A stretch of DNA of 64,000 bases, from positions 1 to 64,000 of the forward strand of contig NZ_RKLP01000009.1 of assembly GCF_004011865.1 (NCBI RefSeq), in the 5' to 3' direction. Source of the DNA: Prescottella agglutinans. Its GTDB lineage: Bacteria; Actinomycetota; Actinomycetes; Mycobacteriales; Mycobacteriaceae. Of the stretch, positions 57,148 through 64,000 are shown one piece after another (positions within the stretch are counted from its first letter, which is position 1; every line of letters starts with the position of its first letter). The position numbers and the translations under genes were made by a program. The notes below the pieces were generated by a model. The model worked only from the letters and a program-made list of their open reading frames with translations. It was not told where the DNA came from and did no database searches.

Positions 57148-58398
57148 TCACCCGGTCTCGCGCGCCGGCCGATCCGCGTCCAATTCGTGCAGCACGGGCA
57201 GCATGAAACACACGGCCGCGACGGCCACCACCGGGATGGCGAGGGCGAAGAACGTCGCCCGGATACCCACCTGGTCGATGAGCGGTCCGGCGAGCAGGTA
57301 GCCGAGCGGCCCGGCGGCGTACGCGGTGGACGTCATGACGCCGACGACGCGTCCGCGCATGTGCTCGGGACTGCGGGTCTGCATGGCCCAGTTGGCGATC
57401 GGGCCCACAGGCCCGTACACCAGGCCGATCACGACCGCGAGGGCGAGCAGCACCCACAGCGGCGGCAGGAACGCCATGCCGATCATCGACAGGCCCAGCC
57501 CGGTCACCGCGATCAGCATGAGGTTCCGGCGCCGCAGGTACGGGGCGAGCACGCCGTAGGCGAGCGCGCCGACCAGGCCGCCGACGCTCATCGCCATGAG
57601 CACCCAGCCCAACTGGGCGGGCTCGCCGAGGTCGGTGAAGTACTTGGGGAACAGCACCGACTCGATCGGCAGGTACAGCGCCACGATCACCATGTCGACC
57701 AGCGCGAGGGTGCGCAGCAGTCGATCCCGCCACACGAACCGCAGACCCTCGAGCGTGCCCGCCCACATCGACGTCGGGCGGGTCGCGTGGTCCGGACGGC
57801 CGGCGTTCTCGAGTCGCAGGAACGCGATCGTGACGATCGACAGCACGAAGCACACCGCGGTGACCCACAGCGTGCTCTCCGGGCCGACCAACGCGATCAG
57901 CACACCGCCGATGCCCGGGCCGACCAGATAGGCGACGTTGTAGTTGGCCTCGTAGAGGCTGTTGACGCGGTCGAGGCGCCAGCCCGCGGCCCTGGTCGCG
58001 GCCGGCAGCATCGACTCGCGCGCCGAGATCCCCGCCGGGTCGAACGTCGCCCCCAGCGCGGCCAGGATCGCCAGCACCGGCACGGACAGGCCCACGGTCC
58101 CGGCGACGATCGGGATGGCGGCGACCGACAACGCGGACAGTGCGTCCGACACCAGGGAGGTGGGACGCCGCCCGAACCGGTCGACGACCGTGCCCGAGAA
58201 CAGGCTCGCCAGCAGCAGTGGCAGGGTCGCGGCGCCCGCCACGATGGCGGCGTCCGTCGCCCGCCCGGTCTGCTCGAGCACGAGCCACGGCACGGCGACG
58301 ATCACGATGCCGTTGCCCGTCGCCGACAGCAGTGTGGCGAGGTTGAGCAGGATCAGCGGCCCACGGCGTCGAGTAGTGGTCACATCGGGGGCGGTCAC
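57148..58398 (-). CDS. MFS transporter
   Basis: A 416-residue membrane protein with about 12 hydrophobic segments. The loop 2-3 signature is GTVVDRFGRRP (about 68-78), the conserved MFS motif A. Overall wording (LLNLATLLSATGNGIVIVAVPWLVLEQTG at the start, LVGPGIGGVLIALVG in the middle) is that of the MFS_3/enterobactin-exporter-like group of drug and metabolite exporters. Substrate unknown. The GTG start lies at 58398, and the gene is separated from the FtsX operon by a strong terminator. Confidence 0.87.
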   Translation of the reverse strand: MTAPDVTTTRRRGPLILLNLATLLSATGNGIVIVAVPWLVLEQTGRATDAAIVAGAATLPLLLASLFSGTVVDRFGRRPTSLVSDALSALSVAAIPIVAGTVGLSVPVLAILAALGATFDPAGISARESMLPAATRAAGWRLDRVNSLYEANYNVAYLVGPGIGGVLIALVGPESTLWVTAVCFVLSIVTIAFLRLENAGRPDHATRPTSMWAGTLEGLRFVWRDRLLRTLALVDMVIVALYLPIESVLFPKYFTDLGEPAQLGWVLMAMSVGGLVGALAYGVLAPYLRRRNLMLIAVTGLGLSMIGMAFLPPLWVLLALAVVIGLVYGPVGPIANWAMQTRSPEHMRGRVVGVMTSTAYAAGPLGYLLAGPLIDQVGIRATFFALAIPVVAVAAVCFMLPVLHELDADRPARETG

Positions 58399-58495
58399 AG
58401 CGGGGCCTTCGGGTCGATCGGTCGTCGAATCCGAAGCTAGCAGCGCTGCCGGAATCCGCGCGACCGGTTTTTCGGCTGAAGCGCCTGGCTCGATC

Positions 58496-58534
58496 CCGGA
58501 GGATTCCTCCCGGAGGCCGGGAGGAATGCTCCGG
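58496..58534 (-). terminator. Terminator of the FtsX operon
   Basis: An 11-bp perfect stem ATTCCTCCCGG / CCGGGAGGAAT (58503-58513, 58517-58527) with a 3-nt loop, extended by outer CCGGAG/CTCCGG arms. It lies just after the permease stop on the minus strand. Confidence 0.82.
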
Positions 58535-58542
58535 AGTCGGAC

Positions 58543-61050
58543 CTACTCGCGGCTGCCGATCGCCGTCACCGGGTCCTGCCGCATCGCGGCCCGGGTGGGG
58601 ATCGCGATCGCGACCAGCCCCAGCGCCACGGTGACACCGAGGATCAGGACGTAGGCGAGCGGGGAGACGGTCGGGACGGGCCGCCCGGACACCGCGACGG
58701 CGACGCCGGCGAGCGGCGGCAGCGCGATCGCGGACCCGACCACCGCGGCGACGGTCACCACGATCACCGACTCCGCCCGCATCATCCGGCGCACCTGACG
58801 GGTGCTCGCGCCGACCAGCCGCAGCAGCGCGAACTCCCGGCCGCGTTCGGCGGTGGCGAGCACCAGCGTGTTCACCACGGCGACGGCGAGGTAGCCGAGC
58901 AGCACGGCGAGGGCCACGATGCTCACCCACGCCTGCGTCCGGCGCTGCTCCTGGCCGGCGGCGGCGAACTCCGCGCGATCCGAGACGACCACCCCGCCCG
59001 TCGCGGCGATCGCGGCGCGGGCCTCGTCGAGGTGACCGGGTTCCGCGGTGACGAGGAGCATGTCGGTCAGCCCGGTGGTGGTGTGCGCCCGCACCTGCGG
59101 CGCCGGCAACGTCACGTCGCCGAAGCCGAGACCGCGGCCGTACGTGGCGACGACCGTCGGCGTGATCAGCGCGCCGTCCCCGAGGCGGATCGGCACCGTG
59201 TCGCCCACGCGGGCGCCCATGCCGAACGCGGCATCGGTGCTCAGCGCGACGGTGCCGTCCCGCAACCGGCCGAGGTCGCCGTCGCGGACGTCGAGATCGA
59301 GGGTGGACCCGGTCGCGACGGGATCGACGCCCTGGACCGGGTAGGGCTCGGTCGTGGGAGCTTCCCCACTCCCGGTGAACAGTGCCTGGCTGCGGACGAT
59401 CGGATTGGACGCGCGCACAGCGGGATCCGCGGCGACGGACTCGACCAGCGACGGGGCCAGTCCGGCCGGCGCGGTGACGACGAGGTCGGCGGTGATGCCG
59501 CTGCGGGACTGGTCGTCAGCAGCCGCGGCGACGGTGGACTGGGTGAACAACTGCACCGCACCGATCGCGATGGCCAGAGCCAGCGGCGTGATCGCCGCCG
59601 CCAGGCGCCGCGCGCGGGCCCCCGAGTTCGCGGCCGCCAGGACCAGCGCGGGGGACGCACTGCGGCGCAGCGGGCCGCCGAACCTGCGGACGGCACCGGA
59701 CACCAGCATCGGCCCCAGCAGCGCGACCGAGATCACCAGCAGGACAGCCGAACCGCCGGCACCCGCGAGCGCCGCCTGCCCGGGCAGCGCCGCCGGCAGC
59801 AACGCCGCGGCGAGTCCGCCGGCGCCCATGACGAGACCCGCGATCAGGCGCCCGCGGCCGATCGACGCCGGTTCGACGGCGGACTCCCGCAGCGCCTCGG
59901 TCGGGTCGAGACGGGCCGGACGCCGGGCAGCGACGGCGGCGGCGACGCGCGCGGTGCCGACCGCGAGCAGCACCCCGACCAGCGCCGGCAGTGGACCGTA
60001 CGCGAGCGCGAAGTCCGCGGGGAGGACGCCCGCCTCGGTGAACTGCGCGCGCAGCACCTGCGCCAGCGCGTAGCCGGGACCCGCACCGAGTACCGCGGCG
60101 ACTCCCGCCACGAGCAGCACCTCGCTCCCGATGAGCCGGTGGATCTGGCCGGGCGTGGCGCCCATCGCCCGCAGCAGCGCGAACTCGCGCCGCCGCTGCT
60201 GGATCGACAGCGACAGCGTGCTCGCGACCACGAACATCGCGATCAGCACCGCCAGTCCCGCGAACGAACCGCACAGCACGATCAGTTCGCTGCGGGCCGC
60301 ACCGGCGTCGAGGTATTCGACGTCGCCGCGCCCTTCGCCGGTGTAGGTGCGCACGTCGACGCCCGCGAGCGCGTCGCGCGCCCGCACGGCCAGCGACGAC
60401 GCATCGAATCCGCTGTCGGCGAGCAGGCCCACCGTCGCCACCCGATCCCGGTGCGGCCACAGGTCGCGGGCACTGTCGTCGGACAGGAACACCGCCGCGG
60501 GGCGGTCGGTCGGCTCCGCGGTGGGTGCGGCGGCGACACCCACGACCGTGTAGTCGTCTCCGATTCCGCCGTGCCGCAACGTGATCCGATCGCCGGGTGC
60601 GCCCGTGCCGGTCACGACGACCTCGTCGGGGGCGGCGGGTGCGCGGCCGGCGGTGAGGGTGTACGGCGCGAGTGCGGCCGACGCCCAGCCGTGGCCGTCC
60701 AGAAGGCGACCGTCGTCGGTGGTCAGCGGCACGCTGATGTCACCCACCGCGGCCCGGACGCCCGGCACCGCGGACAGTTCGGCCACGGTGGATTCCGGCA
60801 GCAGCGCGCGTTCGACGTACCGCTGGTCGATGTCCTCGCGGACGTCGAGCGACTGGGCGCCGCCGATCACGACGTCGGCGCCCGCGTACCGGTGCGGGGT
60901 GACGCCGCCGCGGATCCCCGATTCGAACAGCACTCCGAGCGCGCAGGTGAGCAGGGCGGCACAGAACACCGCGACGAACACGGCCGCGAAGCCGCCGCGC
61001 CGCTGCCGGATGTTGGCGCGCGCGAGCGGGCGCAGGCGGGACCGGCGCAT
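58543..61050 (-). CDS. FtsX-like ABC transporter permease
   Basis: An 835-residue permease with two FtsX domains. The N-terminal transmembrane helix (GFAAVFVAVFCAALLTCALGVLF) is followed by a large extracellular domain of about 210 residues. A group of membrane helices in the centre (FAGLAVLIAMFVVASTLSL) follows, then a second extracellular domain and C-terminal helices ending with TRAAMRQDPVTAIGSRE. REFALLRAMGATPGQIHRLIGSEVLLVAG and its second copy REFALLRLVGASTRQVRRMMRAESVIVV are the paired FtsX signatures. Such MacB-related systems act as mechanotransmitters or peptide/lipid exporters. GGGGAG precedes ATG 61050; the stop of the ATPase lies 2 nt upstream. Confidence 0.88.
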   Translation of the reverse strand: MRRSRLRPLARANIRQRRGGFAAVFVAVFCAALLTCALGVLFESGIRGGVTPHRYAGADVVIGGAQSLDVREDIDQRYVERALLPESTVAELSAVPGVRAAVGDISVPLTTDDGRLLDGHGWASAALAPYTLTAGRAPAAPDEVVVTGTGAPGDRITLRHGGIGDDYTVVGVAAAPTAEPTDRPAAVFLSDDSARDLWPHRDRVATVGLLADSGFDASSLAVRARDALAGVDVRTYTGEGRGDVEYLDAGAARSELIVLCGSFAGLAVLIAMFVVASTLSLSIQQRRREFALLRAMGATPGQIHRLIGSEVLLVAGVAAVLGAGPGYALAQVLRAQFTEAGVLPADFALAYGPLPALVGVLLAVGTARVAAAVAARRPARLDPTEALRESAVEPASIGRGRLIAGLVMGAGGLAAALLPAALPGQAALAGAGGSAVLLVISVALLGPMLVSGAVRRFGGPLRRSASPALVLAAANSGARARRLAAAITPLALAIAIGAVQLFTQSTVAAAADDQSRSGITADLVVTAPAGLAPSLVESVAADPAVRASNPIVRSQALFTGSGEAPTTEPYPVQGVDPVATGSTLDLDVRDGDLGRLRDGTVALSTDAAFGMGARVGDTVPIRLGDGALITPTVVATYGRGLGFGDVTLPAPQVRAHTTTGLTDMLLVTAEPGHLDEARAAIAATGGVVVSDRAEFAAAGQEQRRTQAWVSIVALAVLLGYLAVAVVNTLVLATAERGREFALLRLVGASTRQVRRMMRAESVIVVTVAAVVGSAIALPPLAGVAVAVSGRPVPTVSPLAYVLILGVTVALGLVAIAIPTRAAMRQDPVTAIGSRE

Positions 61051-61052
61051 GC

Positions 61053-61823
61053 TCACCACTCCCCGAGATGGGTCATGTGGTCGGCGACCGCGGCGGCGGT
61101 GGGGGAGTCCATGCGACCGACCAGGCGACCGTCGGCGAGGAACAGCACCCGGTCGGCGTGCGCGGCCGCCACCGGATCGTGGGTGACCATCACGATCGTC
61201 TGGCCGAGGTCGGTGGTGGTGCGGCGCAGCAGGTCGAGCACCTGACGGCCGGTGCGGCTGTCGAGCGCGCCGGTGGGTTCGTCGGCGAACACCGCGTGCG
61301 GCTGCGTGATGAGGGCCCGGGCGATCGCGACCCGCTGCTGCTGACCGCCGGACATCTCCGCCGGACGCCGGTCCCGCTTGTCGGCCAGGCCGACCGCGTC
61401 GAGCACGTGGTCGAGGTGTGCCCGGTCGGCGGTGCGGCCCGCGAGCAGCAGCGGCAGCGTCACGTTCTGCTCCACGGTCAGGGCGGCCATCAGGTTGTAC
61501 GCCTGGAAGACGAACCCGATGTGGTCGCGCCGGAAGACGGTGCGGGCCTTGGGCTTCAGTGCACTGATCTCGGTGTCGCCGAGCCACACCGAACCCCGCG
61601 ACGGCTGGTCCAGGCCGGCGGCGCAGTGCAGGAACGTGCTCTTGCCGGAGCCGGACGGCCCCATGACCGCGGTGAAGCTGCCGGGCGCGAGGGTGAGGCT
61701 GACGGTGTCGAGGGCGGTGACCTGGGCGCGTCCGGTGCCGTAGGTCCGGCTGACGTCGGCGAGCCGGACGGCGGCCCGCGGTGGGCTCTGCACGAGCGGC
61801 GGTGTGGAAGCGAAGGGGGACAT
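61053..61823 (-). CDS. ABC transporter ATPase of the FtsX system
   Basis: A 256-residue LolD/MacB-type ATPase. Walker [11 protein letters not shown]-loop [17 protein letters not shown], signature MSGGQQQR, Walker [17 protein letters not shown], switch [14 protein letters not shown]. It precedes and pairs with the FtsX permease. ATG 61823 follows TAGCGT by 7 nt, the leaderless spacing; no ribosome-binding site is visible. Its promoter region is shared with the divergent HTH_42 gene and contains one copy of the repeated palindrome (61877-61900), so a regulator of the adjacent two-component system probably controls it. Confidence 0.88.
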   Translation of the reverse strand: MSPFASTPPLVQSPPRAAVRLADVSRTYGTGRAQVTALDTVSLTLAPGSFTAVMGPSGSGKSTFLHCAAGLDQPSRGSVWLGDTEISALKPKARTVFRRDHIGFVFQAYNLMAALTVEQNVTLPLLLAGRTADRAHLDHVLDAVGLADKRDRRPAEMSGGQQQRVAIARALITQPHAVFADEPTGALDSRTGRQVLDLLRRTTTDLGQTIVMVTHDPVAAAHADRVLFLADGRLVGRMDSPTAAAVADHMTHLGEW

Positions 61824-61876
61824 GAGAGGAACGCTATGGAGCGGCGGGTTCCCGGAACATCCCGCGCGGTACCCGA

Positions 61877-61900
61877 TCGATGGTGTAGCTGGCTGTACCG
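61877..61900. promoter_or_regulatory. Repeated palindromic element, copy 1
   Basis: A 24-bp element with core GGTGTAGCTGGCTGTACC, an imperfect palindrome (GGTGTAGC/GCTGTACC arms). It matches copy 2 at 63157-63180 in 22 of 24 positions and the same orientation. It lies between the divergent FtsX ATPase and HTH_42 genes. Confidence 0.65.
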
Positions 61901-61966
61901 TGCGCGGTGCGGCGGACCCGGCTCCTCCGCACCGCGACACCACACGAGATCCGGAGGCTCGGAAGA

Positions 61967-63169
61967 ATGCGCCAGGTGACCGACAGCGAACGACGTGCGC
62001 GGCTCGCGACTCGGCACGCGCTCGCGCCCGGGTGGTCCGCCGGGTCGCCCGAGGACGCAGCCCGGTCGGTCGTGGCCCTGCACGCCACGGATGCTCCGAC
62101 CGTCTACCTGTCGACCTGGGCGCGGGTCCCGGGTGTCGGCATCGCGGACATCGAGCGCGCGCTCTACGACGACCGCACGCTCGTCAAGCAGCTCGCGATG
62201 AGGCGGACGCTCTTCGCGTTCCCCCGGGACGTCGTCCCGGCCGTGCTGTCGAGTGCCGCCGCGCGTGTCGCCACGACCGAACGCACACGGATGGCCCGCG
62301 ACCTGGAACGCGCCGGCGTGGCCGGTAGCGGGAACGCTTGGCTCGATCGGGCAGGAAACGAGGTCTCGGTGGCGCTGGAGCGGAGCCCCGTCGCGCTGTC
62401 CGCCGCCGCGCTCCGGCGCGCCGTCCCGCTGATCGACGTGACCGTTCCCACCACCGCCGGAGAGACGTGGTCGGCGCCGCAGGTCCTCACGCTTCTCGGC
62501 GCGGAGGGCGCGATCGTCCGCGGCCCGTCCACCGGCCGGTTTCCCACCGCGCGACCACTCTGGGAACTCCCGTCCCGATGGCTCGGTCCATCTGCCGTCG
62601 AACCCGATACGGCCGAGGGATACCGCGAACTCGTCGGACGGTGGTTGCGCGCGTTCGGACCCGGCACCGAGGACGACCTCGTCTGGTGGCTCGGCGCGAC
62701 GAAGACCGTGGTGCGCCGCGCGCTGCGTGAACTCGACGCCGTCGAGGTCACTCTCGACGGGACTTCATCCGGTTGGCTGCTGCCGGACGACCTCGACGTG
62801 GTGGAGCGCACCGCACCCTGGACTGCGCTCCTGCCGCCGCTCGATCCGACGGTCATGGGCTGGAAGGACCGCGACTTCTACCTCGGACCGCACCGCGGCC
62901 AGCTCTTCGACACCCGGGGGAACGCCGGCACCACCGCCTGGGTCGACGGCCGAATCGTCGGCTGTTGGCACCAGGACCCGGACGCGGTCGTCAGGGTTCA
63001 CCTGCTGGAACCGATCTCGGATGAGGCGCGAGACTCCCTGAACGATCACGCGGCGCGTCTCACCGCGTGGCTCGACGGATCCAGGAACCCGACCGGATAC
63101 CGCTCACCGGCCATGCGGGTGCAGGAGCACCAGTGGCAGACGACTCGAGGTGGCCGTTCGATGGTGTAG
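61967..63169 (+). CDS. HTH_42 winged-helix protein, AlkZ superfamily
   Basis: A 400-residue protein of the HTH_42 (PF06224) family, three winged helices in tandem plus a beta-barrel. ALHATDAPTVYLSTWARVPG (about 35-54) occupies the place of the AlkZ catalytic QxQ/QxD motif, with His in place of the first Gln. WELPSRWLGP, DDLVWWLGATKTVVRRAL and TGYRSPAMRVQEHQW are other family blocks. Members include DNA glycosylases that unhook alkylated or cross-linked bases, some guarding producers of DNA-damaging natural products; activity here is uncertain because the motif is altered. GGAGG precedes ATG 61967. Its stop codon lies inside copy 2 of the repeat. Confidence 0.78.
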   Translation: MRQVTDSERRARLATRHALAPGWSAGSPEDAARSVVALHATDAPTVYLSTWARVPGVGIADIERALYDDRTLVKQLAMRRTLFAFPRDVVPAVLSSAAARVATTERTRMARDLERAGVAGSGNAWLDRAGNEVSVALERSPVALSAAALRRAVPLIDVTVPTTAGETWSAPQVLTLLGAEGAIVRGPSTGRFPTARPLWELPSRWLGPSAVEPDTAEGYRELVGRWLRAFGPGTEDDLVWWLGATKTVVRRALRELDAVEVTLDGTSSGWLLPDDLDVVERTAPWTALLPPLDPTVMGWKDRDFYLGPHRGQLFDTRGNAGTTAWVDGRIVGCWHQDPDAVVRVHLLEPISDEARDSLNDHAARLTAWLDGSRNPTGYRSPAMRVQEHQWQTTRGGRSMV

Positions 63170-63180
63170 CCAGCTGTACC
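63157..63180. promoter_or_regulatory. Repeated palindromic element, copy 2
   Basis: Core GGTGTAGCCAGCTGTACC, 22/24 identical to the element at 61877-61900. It overlaps the end of the HTH_42 gene and lies 34 bp before the histidine kinase start. A response regulator binding both sites would couple the ABC transporter, the HTH_42 gene and the kinase. Confidence 0.65.
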
Positions 63181-63213
63181 GACATCGGGTGGACGGTGCG
63201 GCATGCTGGACCG

Positions 63214-64000
63214 ATGACGTGGACCGAACGCCTGAAGGTGAGATGGGGCGCCGTCCGCTACCTCGCGGTGGAGGCCGCTGCCGCGCTGGTCTCGATGTGC
63301 TTCCTGGTCGCCGGCCTGGTGATCGCGGCGACGCTCATCCTGATCGTCGGCTGGCTTGCCGTGCCGCCGTACCTGCGGGCGCTGCGCTGGTGGGCGGGCC
63401 TGGCGCGGGAGCGTGCCGGGCGGTACACCGGAACCGTGGTGGGGGAGCGCTACCCGCAGATCCCGGACCGGCCGGGCTTCGACGACCTCCGCCGGCTGCT
63501 CACCGCACCGTCCACCCGACGCGACTTCGCGTGGGTCTCGATCCACTCGATCGCTGCCCTCACCGCGGGTCTGCTCGCGGTCGGGCTGCCACTGGCCGCG
63601 CTCAATTCGCTTGCGATCCCGTTCTACTGGTGGGCGCTGCCGGCCGATCAGCCGGTGAGCAGCATCTATCCGGTCACGTCGTGGTGGGGCGCCGCGCCGA
63701 TGCCGTTGGTCGCCGTCGCCTACGCGGTGCTGGGGTGGTGGGCGATCCCGGCGATGGCGCGTGGTGTGGCGGGTCTTGCGTCGCGGCTGCTCGCACCGCG
63801 GCGGGAAACCGAACTCTCCGAACGGGTCACGGCCCTCACCGCGAGCCGCGCCGCGGCCCTCGACGCGCATGCCGCCGAGTTGCGCCGGATCGAACGCGAT
63901 CTGCACGACGGCGCCCAGAACCGCCTGGTGGCCGTCGTGATGATGCTGGGGCTGGCCGAGCGGTCGCTGCGCGTCGCGCCCGAACAGGCTCTGCCGCAAC
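63214..64000 (+). CDS. NarL-type sensor histidine kinase (partial)
   Basis: The first 262 codons of a kinase that runs off the right edge. The N-terminal half has two pairs of hydrophobic segments (about 15-50, with VSMCFLVAGLVIAATLILIVGWLAV; about 105-190), a membrane input domain of the putative-sensor type. The HisKA_3 dimerisation box follows: LRRIERDLHDGAQNRLVAVVMMLGLAE, with the phosphorylated His in DLHDG. The ATPase domain would lie beyond the window, probably followed by a LuxR-type response regulator. ATG 63214 gives the family N-terminus. Confidence 0.87.
   Translation, partial: MTWTERLKVRWGAVRYLAVEAAAALVSMCFLVAGLVIAATLILIVGWLAVPPYLRALRWWAGLARERAGRYTGTVVGERYPQIPDRPGFDDLRRLLTAPSTRRDFAWVSIHSIAALTAGLLAVGLPLAALNSLAIPFYWWALPADQPVSSIYPVTSWWGAAPMPLVAVAYAVLGWWAIPAMARGVAGLASRLLAPRRETELSERVTALTASRAAALDAHAAELRRIERDLHDGAQNRLVAVVMMLGLAERSLRVAPEQALPQ

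Overview
The window is high-GC actinobacterial DNA with dense genes, many GTG starts and repeated promoter/start spacings typical of leaderless mRNAs. A secreted mycolyltransferase of the antigen 85 family (11643-12815), a FadD15-type acyl-CoA ligase, KstR-like TetR regulators, a KstD-like flavoprotein and a type VII secretion-like small protein point to a mycolic-acid-containing member of Mycobacteriales, most like Rhodococcus or Nocardia. That is inference; no rRNA or tRNA gene is present to confirm it.

Layout. 1-196: start of pdxS (minus strand). 244-2500: a KstR2-like TetR repressor and a DegT-family PLP protein whose catalytic Lys is replaced by His, with near-identical 16-bp operators at both promoters. 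2532-9134: a catabolic-looking operon (amidohydrolase, SDR, amidohydrolase-like protein, fused double acyl-CoA dehydrogenase, a broken SDR, a TetR repressor) behind a promoter flanked by two inverted 20-bp repeats. 9138-15888: an SDR, an Excalibur-domain remnant beside a long nested hairpin, a YbjN/TY-Chap-like protein, the mycolyltransferase, allophanate hydrolase with its GntR/FCD regulator, and a small chorismate mutase-like protein.

16021-40857 is the most notable block: a MarR regulator and acyl-CoA ligase, then an 18.7-kb NRPS gene (C-A-T-E, C-A-T, C-A-T, C-A-T, C-A-T, C; no thioesterase), a translationally coupled GT2 glycosyltransferase, and three more paralogous GT2 genes on the opposite strand. 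All four GT2 proteins end in a similar aromatic C-terminal motif. Together they suggest an N-capped pentapeptide (position 1 epimerised, position 2 serine) that may be glycosylated. I recognise no described pathway with this set of genes.

40964-49926 holds a sirtuin, a family 5 uracil-DNA glycosylase, a VOC protein, a KstD-like dehydrogenase, a lipoprotein, a secreted chymotrypsin-like protease and a thiamine-precursor salvage operon (tenA-thiY-thiX-thiZ) controlled by a clear TPP riboswitch. 50130-57088 holds a type B carboxylesterase, a PhnA-like zinc protein, a DUF2470 protein, an ABC-F ATPase with a long leader containing a 23-codon upstream ORF, and a three-gene EspC-like / DUF1023 hydrolase / lipoprotein operon. 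57148-64000 holds an MFS transporter, an FtsX-type ABC transporter, an HTH_42 (AlkZ-superfamily) protein and the first part of a NarL-type histidine kinase. A duplicated palindromic element flanks the HTH_42 gene and may be the site of the cognate response regulator.
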